Positions 16,716 to 26,771 are shown, counted from the first letter of the stretch. The stretch: 46,786 nucleotides of DNA from Shimia sp. (GCA_024224295.1 JAAENN010000163.1:1-46786); one strand, 5' to 3'. Numbers and translations are program-made. The notes: generated by a model from the letters alone, not told the origin.

Positions 16716-17081
16716 TTGGAAGAGATGCTGCGGGAGTACTTTCCCATCCTCATCTTCGCTGCCGTTGCCATCGGTCTCGGTCTTGTTTTCATCCTCGCAG
16801 CCGTTGTCTTGGCCGTACGCAAGCCAGATCCTGAAAAGGTCTCAGCATACGAATGTGGTTTCAACGCCTTTGATGACGCCCGTATGAAATTTGACGTTCG
16901 GTTCTACCTCGTGTCGATTCTTTTCATCATCTTCGATCTGGAAATCGCCTTCCTTTTCCCTTGGGCCGTGGCCTTCAAGGACGTTTCTATGGTCGGTTTC
17001 TGGTCCATGATGGTGTTCCTCGCCGTACTTACCATTGGCTTTGCCTATGAATGGAAGAAGGGAGCTCTGGAATGGGAGTGA
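16716..17081 (+). CDS. nuoA: NADH-quinone oxidoreductase subunit A
   Basis: A 121-aa membrane subunit of complex I with three transmembrane helices, at about residues 7-32, 62-86 and 92-112. The conserved loop [25 protein letters not shown] links helices 1 and 2 near the quinone site. The start is a TTG (encoding [10 protein letters not shown]), fixed by AAAGGAG 6 nt upstream and by the absence of a better ATG; a TTG start for the first gene of a large operon is unusual. It overlaps nuoB by 10 nt. It is the first gene of the 14-subunit operon. Confidence 0.94.
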   Translation: MEEMLREYFPILIFAAVAIGLGLVFILAAVVLAVRKPDPEKVSAYECGFNAFDDARMKFDVRFYLVSILFIIFDLEIAFLFPWAVAFKDVSMVGFWSMMVFLAVLTIGFAYEWKKGALEWE

Positions 17082-17605
17082 TGACAGGCGCAAACACTGC
17101 CGGTGTGGACAAAGAAGTTGTCACCAAGGCGCTGAATTCCGAATTGCAGGACAAAGGCTTTCTGCTGACTAACGCCGAAGACCTTATTAACTGGGGGCGC
17201 ACAGGCTCCCTGCACTGGATGACCTTTGGCCTGGCTTGCTGTGCGGTTGAGATGATGCACACCTCAATGCCGCGCTACGATGCAGAGCGTTTTGGCATCG
17301 CGCCGCGTGCTTCCCCGCGCCAGTCCGATGTCATGATCGTGGCTGGCACGCTGACAAATAAAATGGCGCCGGCACTGCGCAAGGTTTATGACCAGATGCC
17401 AGAGCCACGCTATGTGATTTCCATGGGCTCCTGCGCCAATGGCGGCGGTTATTATCACTACAGCTACTCCGTTGTGCGCGGCTGTGACCGTATCGTGCCG
17501 GTCGACATCTACGTGCCGGGCTGCCCGCCCACCGCAGAGGCGCTGCTTTATGGCCTGTTGCAGCTGCAACGCAAAATCCGCCGCACGGGGACCATTGAAC
17601 GATGA
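17072..17605 (+). CDS. nuoB: NADH-quinone oxidoreductase subunit B
   Basis: A 177-aa peripheral-arm subunit that holds the terminal [4Fe-4S] cluster N2, the electron donor to quinone. The four ligands are the adjacent pair Cys56-Cys57 in [11 protein letters not shown], Cys121 in [12 protein letters not shown] and Cys151 in [13 protein letters not shown]. The start at 17072 inside nuoA is preceded by GGGAG at a 7-nt distance; the ATG at 17081 is the alternative. It overlaps nuoC by 4 nt. Length matches alphaproteobacterial NuoB. Confidence 0.96.
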   Translation: MGVMTGANTAGVDKEVVTKALNSELQDKGFLLTNAEDLINWGRTGSLHWMTFGLACCAVEMMHTSMPRYDAERFGIAPRASPRQSDVMIVAGTLTNKMAPALRKVYDQMPEPRYVISMGSCANGGGYYHYSYSVVRGCDRIVPVDIYVPGCPPTAEALLYGLLQLQRKIRRTGTIER

Positions 17606-18207
17606 CCGAAGCCCTGAAAGAACTTGGCGCACATATCGAACTCAAGCGCCCGGACTGCGTGCTGGGTTGGGATGTGGAGTTTGACGAACTGACAATCAAC
17701 GTCACGCCGGCCAATATTGCCCCGTTCGTGGAGTTCCTGAAAACGGACCCAACTTGTCGCTTCTCAACCCTCGTGGACGTAACTGCCGTGGATTACCCGG
17801 AACGGTCCAAGCGCTTTAACGTCGTTTACCACTTCCTGAGCATGTATCAGAACCAACGCGTGCGCCTGCGCGTGTCGGTGCGCGAAGATGAAATGGTGCC
17901 TTCGATTGTGCCGGTGCACCCGTCCGCCAACTGGTTTGAGCGTGAAGTCTTCGACATGTTCGGAATCATCTTCTCCAACCACCCAGACTTGCGTCGCCTG
18001 CTGACGGACTATGGCTTCCGCGGCCACCCGCTGCGCAAGGACTTCCCCACCACTGGCTACACCGAAGTGCGCTATGACGAAGTGCAAAAACGCGTGGTTT
18101 ATGAGCCTGTGCAGCTGACACAGGACTACCGCCAGTTTGATTTCATGTCCCCGTGGGAAGGTGCCAACTACATCCTACCTGGTGACGAGAAAGGGGACGC
18201 GAAATGA
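17602..18207 (+). CDS. nuoC: NADH-quinone oxidoreductase subunit C
   Basis: A 201-aa 30-kDa-type subunit of the complex I connecting fragment. The segment [24 protein letters not shown] (about residues 69-92) and the family block [24 protein letters not shown] with GHPLRKDFP identify it. It is a separate gene, not fused to nuoD as in E. coli. It overlaps nuoB and nuoD by 4 nt each, indicating translational coupling. It binds NuoB and NuoD in the membrane-proximal arm. Confidence 0.96.
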   Translation: MTEALKELGAHIELKRPDCVLGWDVEFDELTINVTPANIAPFVEFLKTDPTCRFSTLVDVTAVDYPERSKRFNVVYHFLSMYQNQRVRLRVSVREDEMVPSIVPVHPSANWFEREVFDMFGIIFSNHPDLRRLLTDYGFRGHPLRKDFPTTGYTEVRYDEVQKRVVYEPVQLTQDYRQFDFMSPWEGANYILPGDEKGDAK

Positions 18208-19430
18208 TGGACGGCTCCAAATTTGACGACGGCAGCGTGGATGCGCTGAGCGGCGAACAGCAGATCCGCAACTTCAACATCAACTTCGGCCCGCAACACC
18301 CTGCGGCGCACGGCGTGCTGCGTCTGGTGTTGGAGTTAGATGGTGAAATTGTTGAGCGTTGCGACCCGCACGTTGGCTTGCTGCACCGCGGCACCGAAAA
18401 GCTGATGGAAAGCCGCACCTACCTGCAAAACCTGCCGTATCTCGACCGCCTCGACTATGTGGCGCCGATGAATCAGGAACACGCATGGTGTCTGGCAATT
18501 GAAAAGCTGACCGGCACCGAAGTTCCTCGTCGTGCACAGCTCATTCGTGTTCTGTTCTGCGAAATCGGCCGGATTCTGAACCACCTGATGAACGTCACCA
18601 CACAGGCGATGGACGTTGGCGCGCTGACCCCGCCGCTGTGGGGTTTTGAAGAGCGCGAAAAGCTGATGGTGTTTTATGAGAGGGCCTGTGGCGCTCGTCT
18701 ACACGCGGCGTATTTCCGCCCCGGTGGTGTGCATCAGGATCTGCCCGATCAGCTGGTGGACGACATCGAAGAATGGGCGATTGAGTTCCCCGAAGTGCTG
18801 GCCGATATTGACGCGCTGCTGACCGAAAACCGTGTTTTCAAACAGCGCAACGTCGACATTGGCGTGGTGACAGAGCAAGACGTATTGGACTTTGCGATGT
18901 CCGGCGTCATGGCGCGCTCTGCTGGCCTCGCATGGGATCTGCGCCGCGCGCAACCCTATGAGTGTTACGACGAATTTGAATTCCAGATCCCGGTCGGCAA
19001 GAACGGCGACTGTTATGACCGTTATCTGATGCGCATGGAAGAAATGCGTCAATCTCTGTCGATCATGCGTCAGGCGATCCACAAACTACGCGAAGCCACT
19101 GGCGACGTGTTGTCTCGCGGCAAACTTACCCCGCCCAAGCGCGGCGACATGAAAACCTCGATGGAAAGCCTGATCCACCACTTTAAGCTCTACACCGAAG
19201 GGTTCCACGTCCCTGCTGGCGAAGTTTATGCTGCGGTTGAAGCGCCCAAAGGCGAATTTGGCGTCTACATGGTGGCCGATGGCACCAACAAACCTTACCG
19301 CGCAAAGCTGCGCGCGCCGGGCTACCTGCATTTGCAGGCGATGGACCACATTACTACCGGCCACCAGCTTGCCGACGTGGCCGCCATCATCGGAACTATG
19401 GACATCGTGTTCGGGGAGATCGACAGGTGA
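18204..19430 (+). CDS. nuoD: NADH-quinone oxidoreductase subunit D
   Basis: A 408-aa 49-kDa-type subunit that forms most of the quinone-binding cavity with Nuo[27 protein letters not shown] (about residues 23-48) includes the quinone-head His loop. [14 protein letters not shown] is the second conserved block, and the C-terminus ends VFGEIDR as usual. The ATGATG start overlaps nuoC; the second ATG is equally possible. The end overlaps the following 88-aa gene as GTGA. Confidence 0.96.
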   Translation: MMDGSKFDDGSVDALSGEQQIRNFNINFGPQHPAAHGVLRLVLELDGEIVERCDPHVGLLHRGTEKLMESRTYLQNLPYLDRLDYVAPMNQEHAWCLAIEKLTGTEVPRRAQLIRVLFCEIGRILNHLMNVTTQAMDVGALTPPLWGFEEREKLMVFYERACGARLHAAYFRPGGVHQDLPDQLVDDIEEWAIEFPEVLADIDALLTENRVFKQRNVDIGVVTEQDVLDFAMSGVMARSAGLAWDLRRAQPYECYDEFEFQIPVGKNGDCYDRYLMRMEEMRQSLSIMRQAIHKLREATGDVLSRGKLTPPKRGDMKTSMESLIHHFKLYTEGFHVPAGEVYAAVEAPKGEFGVYMVADGTNKPYRAKLRAPGYLHLQAMDHITTGHQLADVAAIIGTMDIVFGEIDR

Positions 19431-19693
19431 AAACATACACCCTTGTTACAGCTTCCCTATTGTCGCTGGCTGCACCTGTTTGTGCAGAATCCTCCTTTCC
19501 GGAGATGATTGCCAATTCCAACGGGTATCTGAACATTCGTGAAAACGTCGTCCTGGTTGAGACCGACGATGGTGGGTTTCTGTGCCGCATGGATGTCAAA
19601 GACGCCGCTTTTGACGCGCAAGCGCAGGGCGAAGACATTCCGGAGGGCGCGGTGTCCGCGACCTGCATTCCGTTTGAGGAGTTTGAAAACTAA
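19427..19693 (+). CDS. small exported protein of unknown function inside the nuo operon
   Basis: An 88-aa protein starting at a GTG that overlaps the nuoD stop (GTGA). Its own stop overlaps the nuoE ATG, so it is fully embedded. The first 20 residues are a clear Sec signal ([20 protein letters not shown], cleavage after Ala20). The mature part is acidic, about 68 residues, with exactly two cysteines (Cys53, Cys80), as if for one disulfide. I recognise no domain. Unidentified reading frames are known in the nuo/nqo clusters of Rhodobacter and Paracoccus, and this may match one of them. It would act in the periplasm, where bacterial complex I has no known core domain. Confidence 0.8.
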   Translation: MKTYTLVTASLLSLAAPVCAESSFPEMIANSNGYLNIRENVVLVETDDGGFLCRMDVKDAAFDAQAQGEDIPEGAVSATCIPFEEFEN

Positions 19694-20847
19694 TGCTCCG
19701 TCGTTTGTATCACGAACAGCCGGAAAGCTTTGCTTTCACTGAGGCAAACCAGACCTGGGCCGAGGCTCAGATCACCAAATACCCCGAGGGCCGTCAGGCC
19801 TCCGCTGTGATCCCACTTTTGTGGCGCGCACAGGAGCAGGAAGGCTGGCTCTCAAAGCCCGCGATCGAAGCTGTCGCCGACATGCTCGACATGGCCTACA
19901 TCCGTGTGCTCGAAGTGGCGTCGTTCTACTTCATGTTCCAGATGCAGCCGGTGGGTTCAGTCGCCCATATTCAGATCTGCGGCACCACTTCCTGCATGAT
20001 CTGCGGTGCCGAAGACCTGATCGCGGTGTGTCGCGAGAAAATCGCCACCAAGCCACATGAGTTGTCTGCGGACGGCAAATTCTCTTGGGAAGAGGTCGAA
20101 TGCCTAGGGGCCTGCACCAACGCACCGATGGCGCAGATTGGCAAAGACTACTACGAGGACCTGACCGCAGACGGATTTGCCAAAATGCTGGATGAGATGG
20201 CCGCTGGCAAAGTGCCAACACCCGGTCCGCAAAACGGTCGCTATGCTTCAGAACCGCTCTCCGGCCTGACCAGCCTGACCGAATACGACAGCGGCAAAAC
20301 ACAGTACAATGCCTCCGCTCAGCTGGCGACGGACATCGGCGACAGTATCAAGCGCATCGACGGTACCGAAGTGCCAATGCTCACGCCGTGGATCGGCAAG
20401 GACGGTGTTGTTGCAGGCCGCGCTGCCGAAGGTCAACCGCCGAAGCCCGCGCCAACGCCGAAACCCGCTGTGAAGCAAGCCGAAGAAGCAAAGAGGGCGG
20501 AGAAGCCTAAGGTGAAAAAGGTTGAGAAGGCAGAGGCCAAGGCGGAAAAGCCAAAGGCAAAGAAGCCTGCCGCTAAGAAAGCCTCCGCCGCAGGCGGCGC
20601 TGATGATCTGAAACAGCTGAAGGGTGTAGGCCCTGCGTTGGAGAAGAAGTTGCACGACAATGGCGTGACAACCTTTGCACAGATAGCGGCCTGGAACGCA
20701 GAAGATATCGCCGACATGGACGACAAACTGTCGTTCAAAGGCCGTATCGAACGCGACGGTTGGGTCGATCAAGCCAAACGTCTCGCCGCTGGCGAGGAAA
20801 CTGAGTTCTCCAAGAAAGTCGCCAAAGGCGACGTCTACGAGGATTGA
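19693..20847 (+). CDS. nuoE: NADH-quinone oxidoreductase subunit E with C-terminal extension
   Basis: A 384-aa protein. Residues 1 to about 175 are a normal NuoE/24-kDa subunit with a thioredoxin-like fold and four [2Fe-2S] ligands: Cys96 and Cys101 in [12 protein letters not shown], and Cys137 and Cys141 in [11 protein letters not shown]. It carries cluster N1a and pairs with NuoF. The rest is unusual: a bridging segment to about 250, a Lys/Ala/Pro-rich linker (about 250-302), then an 82-residue tail with a helix-hairpin-helix-like motif ([17 protein letters not shown]). Similar tails occur in related bacteria and in some ribosomal L21 fusions, as I recall. The role of the tail is unknown. 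Confidence 0.93.
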   Translation: MLRRLYHEQPESFAFTEANQTWAEAQITKYPEGRQASAVIPLLWRAQEQEGWLSKPAIEAVADMLDMAYIRVLEVASFYFMFQMQPVGSVAHIQICGTTSCMICGAEDLIAVCREKIATKPHELSADGKFSWEEVECLGACTNAPMAQIGKDYYEDLTADGFAKMLDEMAAGKVPTPGPQNGRYASEPLSGLTSLTEYDSGKTQYNASAQLATDIGDSIKRIDGTEVPMLTPWIGKDGVVAGRAAEGQPPKPAPTPKPAVKQAEEAKRAEKPKVKKVEKAEAKAEKPKAKKPAAKKASAAGGADDLKQLKGVGPALEKKLHDNGVTTFAQIAAWNAEDIADMDDKLSFKGRIERDGWVDQAKRLAAGEETEFSKKVAKGDVYED

Positions 20848-20850
20848 TAA

Positions 20851-21078
20851 ATGACTGAGAGACAATCGGATCAGGACACGGCACGCAAAAGCCGTTTGGT
20901 GTCGGTGGTGATCGCCGGAACCATTCTGATTTGGCTGGCCCTCAACGTGATTGGAAAGATGGCGGGATTGCCAGGGCGCTTTGCGTTGCTGTTTGATTTT
21001 GCTGCAATGGCCGCGCTGATCTGGGCGTTGGTCAACATCTATCAGATCTGGCGCGCGCGTCAGGCAGACAAAGGGTAA
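20851..21078 (+). CDS. DUF5337-like small membrane protein in the nuo operon
   Basis: A 75-aa protein with a charged N-terminus ([15 protein letters not shown]) and two hydrophobic helices, about residues 17-35 and 43-65, separated by KMAGLPGR. It ends in a positively charged tail. The pattern fits the DUF5337 family that I associate with Rhodobacteraceae nuo clusters; the name rests on recall, not a search. It lies 3 nt after nuoE and 4 nt before nuoF. It contains no cysteine. It may be an assembly factor or a supernumerary membrane subunit, but this is inference. Confidence 0.75.
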   Translation: MTERQSDQDTARKSRLVSVVIAGTILIWLALNVIGKMAGLPGRFALLFDFAAMAALIWALVNIYQIWRARQADKG

Positions 21079-21082
21079 CGGG

Positions 21083-22381
21083 ATGCTCAAAGATCAAGAC
21101 CGTATCTTTACCAACCTCTACGGCATGCATGACCGTACATTGGCGGGCGCAAAGGCGCGCGGTCACTGGGATGGCACCGCCAAATTGATCCAGCAGGGGC
21201 GGGAACCGATCATCGACACCATGAAAGCGTCTGGCCTACGTGGGCGTGGCGGTGCGGGTTTCCCAACCGGTCTGAAGTGGTCCTTCATGCCGAAGGAAAG
21301 CGATGGTCGCCCTGCCTACCTGGTCATCAACGCTGATGAATCCGAGCCTGGCACCTGTAAAGATCGCGAAATCATGCGCCACGATCCGCACACGCTGATC
21401 GAAGGAGCCTTGATTGCCTCTTTCGCGATGAACGCGCACACCTGCTACATCTACATTCGCGGTGAATACATCCGCGAGCGTGAAGCACTGCAAGCCGCAA
21501 TCGACGAAGCTTACGACGCTGGCCTTCTGGGCAAAAACGCAGCTGGTTCTGGTTGGGACTTTGATCTCTTCCTGCATCATGGGGCAGGCGCCTACATTTG
21601 CGGCGAAGAAACCGCACTTCTGGAAAGCCTCGAAGGCAAAAAAGGCATGCCGCGCATGAAGCCGCCGTTCCCGGCGGGTGCAGGTCTATACGGCTGCCCA
21701 ACTACAGTGAACAACGTGGAATCCATCGCGGTTGTGCCCACCATCCTGCGCCGTGGTGGCGAGTGGTTTGCTGGCTTCGGCCGTCCGAACAACGCTGGTA
21801 CCAAGCTGTTTGGCATCTCCGGCCACGTGAACAATCCTTGCGTTGTTGAAGAAGAGATGTCGATCTCCTTTGAGGAGCTGATCGAAAAACACTGTGGCGG
21901 CATCCGCGGCGGCTGGGACAACCTGCTGGCCGTGATCCCAGGTGGCTCTTCGGTACCCTGTGTGCGCGGTGAAAATATGCGCGACGCGATCATGGACTTT
22001 GACTACCTGCGCAACGATCTCGGCTCTGGTCTCGGCACCGCGGCCGTTATCGTAATGGACAAGCAGACTGACATCATTAAAGCGATCTGGCGCCTGTCCA
22101 AGTTCTATAAGCATGAAAGCTGTGGCCAATGTACGCCCTGCCGCGAAGGCACCGGTTGGATGATGCGCGTAATGGATCGTTTGGTGCGTGGTGAAGCCGA
22201 GATCGAAGAGATCGACATGCTATGGGATGTGACCAAACAGGTCGAAGGTCACACAATTTGCGCTTTGGGCGACGCGGCAGCGTGGCCAATTCAGGGTTTG
22301 ATCCGCAATTTCCGTGAAGAGATTGAAGACCGGATTAAGGCTAACCAAACCGGGCGCATGGGCGCCTTTGCGGCGGAGTAA
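21083..22381 (+). CDS. nuoF: NADH-quinone oxidoreductase subunit F
   Basis: A 432-aa 51-kDa-type subunit that binds NADH and FMN and passes electrons to cluster N3. The nucleotide-binding glycine loop is [16 protein letters not shown] (residues 51-66). The second glycine-rich region is [16 protein letters not shown]. The [4Fe-4S] ligands are Cys347, Cys350 and Cys353 in [15 protein letters not shown], plus Cys393 in HTICALGD. Length and motifs are canonical. It is followed by two non-nuo genes before nuoG. Confidence 0.96.
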   Translation: MLKDQDRIFTNLYGMHDRTLAGAKARGHWDGTAKLIQQGREPIIDTMKASGLRGRGGAGFPTGLKWSFMPKESDGRPAYLVINADESEPGTCKDREIMRHDPHTLIEGALIASFAMNAHTCYIYIRGEYIREREALQAAIDEAYDAGLLGKNAAGSGWDFDLFLHHGAGAYICGEETALLESLEGKKGMPRMKPPFPAGAGLYGCPTTVNNVESIAVVPTILRRGGEWFAGFGRPNNAGTKLFGISGHVNNPCVVEEEMSISFEELIEKHCGGIRGGWDNLLAVIPGGSSVPCVRGENMRDAIMDFDYLRNDLGSGLGTAAVIVMDKQTDIIKAIWRLSKFYKHESCGQCTPCREGTGWMMRVMDRLVRGEAEIEEIDMLWDVTKQVEGHTICALGDAAAWPIQGLIRNFREEIEDRIKANQTGRMGAFAAE

Positions 22382-22390
22382 GTACGAAGA

Positions 22391-22774
22391 ATGCTCAATA
22401 TGAAGATTTCACGCCAGCGGAAGACGCCAGCCATCATCACCGGGTTGCTTATTGCAACTACGGCGCTTTCGGCCTGTGGCGACAACTGGCGTGCTAGCTT
22501 TAAGAGCAAACGCGAGCGAGTCCTTTTTGAGGGCTATCAGTACAAGGCGAAAGCCAACAAAGTATCCAAAGAAGAGCGCGATCACTTTGAGGTGGTTGTT
22601 TCGCGGGCCAACCAAAACCTGACCGGAGCGCGTCAGGCTGGCGGTTTTGAGGCGGTCAAATACTGCATCAAAGAATATGGTACTTCGAAAATGGATTGGG
22701 TGATTGGGCCGGAAACGGAAACCATCATTCCCGTAGATGATAAAATCAGGCTGGAAGGATATTGCCGCCCGTGA
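22391..22774 (+). CDS. putative lipoprotein of unknown function in the nuo operon
   Basis: A 127-aa protein with a basic N-terminus, a hydrophobic core and a lipobox ALSAC, giving lipidated Cys29. The mature part has basic segments (KSKRERVLFEGYQYKAKANK) and exactly two further cysteines, Cys92 and Cys125, the latter almost at the C-terminus. No domain is recognised. It lies 9 nt after nuoF. The start at 22391 could also be the ATG at 22400 (MKISRQRK), which gives a more typical signal. Expected location is the periplasmic face of a membrane. Confidence 0.75.
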   Translation: MLNMKISRQRKTPAIITGLLIATTALSACGDNWRASFKSKRERVLFEGYQYKAKANKVSKEERDHFEVVVSRANQNLTGARQAGGFEAVKYCIKEYGTSKMDWVIGPETETIIPVDDKIRLEGYCRP

Positions 22775-22877
22775 TCGGTTATCCGACATATTCCGGCTGT
22801 TATTGCCTATCAACGGGGCTTTTGCCTCTGTCCTCCTTGGCAAAGGACAACTTTGCCGTTTCAAAAGGAGTGAGCAA

Positions 22878-23282
22878 ATGATCCGTCTGACATCCATCTT
22901 TGTGGCTACAACCATCCTGTTGAGTGGCGCCGCTGTTGCAAATCCGCCTTTGCGTGAGGTGAAGGAAATCAATGACCCATTGTATTGGGCATTGGTGGCT
23001 TTCGAACTCAGTGAAAACTGCGACAGTTTAGAGCCACGCAAACTCAAAGGAGTGGCGGATGGTTGGGGGCTCATTCGCAAAGCGCGTAAGCTCGGCTACT
23101 CCGATGAGGAAATAAAAGCATTTATCAAGTCCGACGAAGAGAAAGAGCGCATGCGCAAGCGTGGCGACGCCTTTTTGAAACACAAAGGTGTCTCTTTGGA
23201 AGATCCGGAATCTGTCTGTGCGCTTGGACGCGCGGAAATCGAACGTAACAGCGCGATCGGCGTGTATTTGAGGGCGAAATAA
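22878..23282 (+). CDS. DUF5333-like exported protein in the nuo operon
   Basis: A 134-aa protein. The start at 22878 is supported by AAGGAG 7 nt upstream; a longer in-frame opening at 22737 overlaps the previous gene and lacks a signal. The N-terminus is a Sec signal (MIRLTSIFVATTILLSGAAVAN, cleavage about residue 21). The mature part starts PPLREVKEIND and is helical and charged (YSDEEIKAFIKSDEEKERM), with two cysteines (Cys48, Cys114). It resembles DUF5333, a family I recall near Rhodobacterales nuo genes. It precedes nuoG by 3 nt. Function unknown. Confidence 0.78.
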   Translation: MIRLTSIFVATTILLSGAAVANPPLREVKEINDPLYWALVAFELSENCDSLEPRKLKGVADGWGLIRKARKLGYSDEEIKAFIKSDEEKERMRKRGDAFLKHKGVSLEDPESVCALGRAEIERNSAIGVYLRAK

Positions 23283-23285
23283 GCA

Positions 23286-25298
23286 ATGTCTGACCTCCGC
23301 AAGATCATAATCGACGAGACTGAAGTCGAGGTAGAGGGCGCAATGACCCTGATCCAGGCCTGCGAAGAAGCAGGCGTGGAAATCCCGCGTTTCTGCTACC
23401 ATGAGCGTCTCTCGATTGCCGGCAACTGCCGCATGTGTCTTGTCGAGGTTGTGGGCGGCCCGCCCAAGCCTGCCGCTTCTTGCGCGATGCAGGTGCGCGA
23501 TCTTCGCCCCGGTCCGGAAGGTCAGCCACCGGTAGTGAAAACCAACTCGCCAATGGTGAAAAAGGCGCGTGAAGGTGTGATGGAGTTCATGCTGATCAAC
23601 CACCCGCTGGATTGCCCGATTTGCGATCAGGGTGGCGAGTGCGATCTTCAGGATCAGGCCATGGCATACGGTATCAGCGAAAACCGCTTTAATGAAGGCA
23701 AGCGTGCGGTTGACGATCTGGACCTTGGTCCACTGGTGTCCACCACTATGACACGCTGTATTTCCTGCACCCGTTGCGTGCGCTTCACTACTGAAGTGGC
23801 GGGTATCACCCAGATGGGCCAGACGGGCCGTGGCGAAGATGCAGAGATCACCAGCTATCTGAACCAGACACTCGACAGCAACTTGCAGGGCAACATCATT
23901 GACCTGTGTCCGGTTGGCGCGCTGACTTCCAAGCCTTACAGCTTCACCGCGCGCCCGTGGGAACTGACCAAGACAGAAACCATCGACGTGATGGACGCGC
24001 TTGGTTCTAACATACGGGTGGACACCAAGGGCCGCGAAGTGATGCGCATACTGCCGCGCAACCACGACGGCGTGAATGAAGAGTGGATTTCAGACAAAAC
24101 GCGTTTTGTGTGGGATGGTCTGCGTCGCCAGCGTCTGGATCAGCCTTACGTGCGTGTCGACGGAAAATTGAAGCCAGCGACCTGGAGCGAGGCTCTTTCC
24201 GCCGCTGCTGAAGCGATGAATGGCAAGAAAATCGCCGCGCTGGTCGGGGATCTGGCCCCAACTGAGGCAGTCTTTGCTCTCAAACAATTGGTCGAAGGGC
24301 TCGAGGGTTCCATCGAATGCCGCACCAACGGCGCGCCGATGCCTACTGATAACCGGTCTGCTTATGTGGGCAACGCGTCTATCGAAGACATCGACAACGC
24401 CAAAGAAATTTATCTGATTGGCACCAACCCACGGGACGAGGCGCCTGTGCTGAACGCGCGTATTCGCAAAGCGTGGACCAAAGGTGCAAACGTCACCGTG
24501 ATCGGTCAATCTGGCATGAACCTGACTTATGACCACACGGTTGCAGGTGCGGGCCGTGAAGCACTTGTTCAATTGGTAGACACTTTGGAACCTAAAGACG
24601 GGGCTATTGTCATTGTAGGTCAAGGTGCCCTTGGTGAGGGCGATGCTGTGGCTGTACTCAGCCAGTGTATGGCCGCGACCGAGAAACTTGGCGGCAAGAT
24701 GCTGGTTCTGCACACAGCCGCTTCACGTGTGGGTGCGCTTGATGTGGGGGCAGTGACTGAAGGTGGCGTGCCCAAAGCACTTGAAGGTGCAGACGTGATC
24801 TTCAATCTTGGTGCAGATGAAGTTGAAATCGCCGATGGTCCGATAGTGATCTATCAAGGCAGCCATGGGGATCGTGGTGCGCACCGCGCAGATGTGATCT
24901 TGCCAGCGGCAGCCTACACCGAAGAAAATGGCGTGTTTGTAAACACCGAAGGTCGCCCTCAGTTGTCGATGCGCGCCGGTTTTGCACCAGGACAAGCCAA
25001 AGAAAACTGGGCGATCCTGCGGGCTTTGAGCGCTGAACTAGGCGCGCCTCTGGACTATGATAGCCTCGCTCAACTGCGCCAGGCGCTGGTGGCTGCGGTG
25101 CCGCATCTCAAACAGATCGACCAGGTGGTAGAAAACCCATGGCAGCCACTTGAGCCGGTTACCTTGAAGACAGGTGACTTCTCTACAACGATTTCTGATT
25201 TCTACCTGACCAACCCAGTTGCACGTGCAAGTACGCTGATGGCGGAGCTCTCTGCTGCCGCGACGGCGCGCACGAGCGCACAGATCGCCGCAGAGTAA
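23286..25298 (+). CDS. nuoG: NADH-quinone oxidoreductase subunit G
   Basis: A 670-aa 75-kDa-type subunit that carries several iron-sulfur clusters. The N-terminal [2Fe-2S] ligands are Cys37, Cys48, Cys51 and Cys66 ([20 protein letters not shown] and AASCAMQV). The next block, [18 protein letters not shown], and then [12 protein letters not shown] provide the tetranuclear cluster ligands. A molybdopterin-oxidoreductase-like domain without an active cofactor fills the C-terminal two thirds. Length matches mitochondrial-type NuoG and is shorter than E. coli NuoG. It is followed by a lipoprotein gene after 8 nt. Confidence 0.96.
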   Translation: MSDLRKIIIDETEVEVEGAMTLIQACEEAGVEIPRFCYHERLSIAGNCRMCLVEVVGGPPKPAASCAMQVRDLRPGPEGQPPVVKTNSPMVKKAREGVMEFMLINHPLDCPICDQGGECDLQDQAMAYGISENRFNEGKRAVDDLDLGPLVSTTMTRCISCTRCVRFTTEVAGITQMGQTGRGEDAEITSYLNQTLDSNLQGNIIDLCPVGALTSKPYSFTARPWELTKTETIDVMDALGSNIRVDTKGREVMRILPRNHDGVNEEWISDKTRFVWDGLRRQRLDQPYVRVDGKLKPATWSEALSAAAEAMNGKKIAALVGDLAPTEAVFALKQLVEGLEGSIECRTNGAPMPTDNRSAYVGNASIEDIDNAKEIYLIGTNPRDEAPVLNARIRKAWTKGANVTVIGQSGMNLTYDHTVAGAGREALVQLVDTLEPKDGAIVIVGQGALGEGDAVAVLSQCMAATEKLGGKMLVLHTAASRVGALDVGAVTEGGVPKALEGADVIFNLGADEVEIADGPIVIYQGSHGDRGAHRADVILPAAAYTEENGVFVNTEGRPQLSMRAGFAPGQAKENWAILRALSAELGAPLDYDSLAQLRQALVAAVPHLKQIDQVVENPWQPLEPVTLKTGDFSTTISDFYLTNPVARASTLMAELSAAATARTSAQIAAE

Positions 25299-25306
25299 GT
25301 CATCAG

Positions 25307-25723
25307 ATGATCATCTCCCGCCTCCATATCCCACTCGCCGCGGCCACTTTGGCCGGGCTGTCGGCCTGCACTCCGCAGACCGGCTCGGGTGTGACACGTG
25401 ATGGAGGTGGGTTCGATCCGCATTATACAAGTGTGGACACGCGCCTGCTGGAAGGGGACCTCGTCAACTTCCACGTCGCCATGACTGGCGCGCGGAACGA
25501 AAAAGACGTCCACGACTACGCCGAATGTGCGGCGGCGCAATATGCGCTTATTCGCGGCTTTGGCTTCGCGCGCCATGTGCGCACAACAACCAATAATCAG
25601 GGCGACCTGTGGACAGGGGATGCAGTGTACACCATCTCCGCCGCGCTGCCCCGTGGTCTCAAAACAATCGACGCCGAAGTCATTGTCGCGAACTGCGAAG
25701 ACAACGGAATACCTACGGTGTGA
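25307..25723 (+). CDS. second putative lipoprotein of unknown function in the nuo operon
   Basis: A 138-aa protein with a short signal and lipobox GLSAC (lipid-modified Cys21). The mature part is about 117 residues with two cysteines (Cys74 in YAECAAAQ, Cys130 in VANCEDNG) and a predicted alpha/beta pattern: a helix with CAAAQYALIRGFGFARHV, then strands GDAVYTISAA and IDAEVIVANC. The pattern suggests a small compact domain held by one disulfide. No family is recognised. It lies 8 nt after nuoG and 6 nt before nuoH. Confidence 0.75.
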   Translation: MIISRLHIPLAAATLAGLSACTPQTGSGVTRDGGGFDPHYTSVDTRLLEGDLVNFHVAMTGARNEKDVHDYAECAAAQYALIRGFGFARHVRTTTNNQGDLWTGDAVYTISAALPRGLKTIDAEVIVANCEDNGIPTV

Positions 25724-25729
25724 GGACCC

Positions 25730-26770
25730 ATGACTGAATTCTTTACCACCACATACCTCGGCATCACTCTCCTGACATTGGGGCAGGTGCTGGCGGTTGT
25801 CGTGCCCCTTTTGGTGGCACTGGCATTCCTGCTTTATGCCGACCGTAAGGTCTGGGCGGCGGTGCAGCTGCGTCGCGGTCCAAACGTTGTGGGCGCTTTT
25901 GGCCTGCTGCAGAGTTTTGCTGACTTCATCAAATACGCAGTGAAAGAAATCGTCTACCCTGCAGGCTCGGACAAAGTGGTCTTCTTGCTGGCTCCCATGG
26001 TCAGCTTGGTGATGGCGCTCATCGCCTGGGCTGTGATCCCGTTTAACGACGGCTGGGTGGTGTCTGACATCAATGTTGCGATCCTCTATGTGATGGCTGT
26101 CAGCTCGCTGGAGGTTTACGGCGTGATCATGGGTGGTTGGGCGTCCAACTCCAAATACCCGTTCTTGGGCTCGTTGCGCTCTGCGGCGCAGATGATCTCT
26201 TACGAAGTGTCTTTGGGCCTGATCATCATCGGTGTGATCATCACCACCGGCTCAATGAACTTCGGCGACATTGTCGCCGCTCAAGACGGGAACTACGGCA
26301 TCTTCAGCTGGTATTGGCTGCCGCACTTCCCGATGATGTTCCTCTTCCTGATCTCGGCCATGGCGGAAACCAACCGCCCTCCGTTTGACCTTCCGGAAGC
26401 GGAGTCCGAACTCGTCGCAGGCTATCAGGTGGAATACTCCTCCACTCCGTTCCTGCTGTTTATGATTGGTGAATACGTCGCAATCGTTCTGATGTGCGCG
26501 CTGGTGTCGCTGCTGTTCCTCGGCGGCTGGCTCTCCCCGATCCCGGGTCTTCCAGACGGTATCCTTTGGATGCTGCTGAAGATCTGCTTCGTGTTCTTCA
26601 TCTTCTCGATGGTGAAAGCCATCTCCCCGCGCTACCGCTACGACCAGCTGATGCGCATCGGTTGGAAAGTCTTCCTGCCCATGTCCCTCGTTTGGGTTGT
26701 GCTGGTGTCGTTCCTTGCGAAATTCGAACTCTTCGGCGGTGCCTATGCCCGCTGGGCCATCGGAGGCTGA
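25730..26770 (+). CDS. nuoH: NADH-quinone oxidoreductase subunit H
   Basis: A 346-aa membrane subunit with eight transmembrane helices that anchors the peripheral arm and closes the quinone cavity. Conserved landmarks are [24 protein letters not shown] (about residues 43-66), [21 protein letters not shown] with its acidic and Pro-rich loop, and [19 protein letters not shown] near the C-terminus. Length is canonical. It is separated from nuoI by 1 nt. Confidence 0.96.
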   Translation: MTEFFTTTYLGITLLTLGQVLAVVVPLLVALAFLLYADRKVWAAVQLRRGPNVVGAFGLLQSFADFIKYAVKEIVYPAGSDKVVFLLAPMVSLVMALIAWAVIPFNDGWVVSDINVAILYVMAVSSLEVYGVIMGGWASNSKYPFLGSLRSAAQMISYEVSLGLIIIGVIITTGSMNFGDIVAAQDGNYGIFSWYWLPHFPMMFLFLISAMAETNRPPFDLPEAESELVAGYQVEYSSTPFLLFMIGEYVAIVLMCALVSLLFLGGWLSPIPGLPDGILWMLLKICFVFFIFSMVKAISPRYRYDQLMRIGWKVFLPMSLVWVVLVSFLAKFELFGGAYARWAIGG

Positions 26771-26771
26771 T

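Noticed and set aside
22737-22877. N-terminal extension of the DUF5333-like protein to 22737
   Set aside because: The extension overlaps the previous gene, hides the signal peptide and lacks an RBS, while the ATG at 22878 has AAGGAG.
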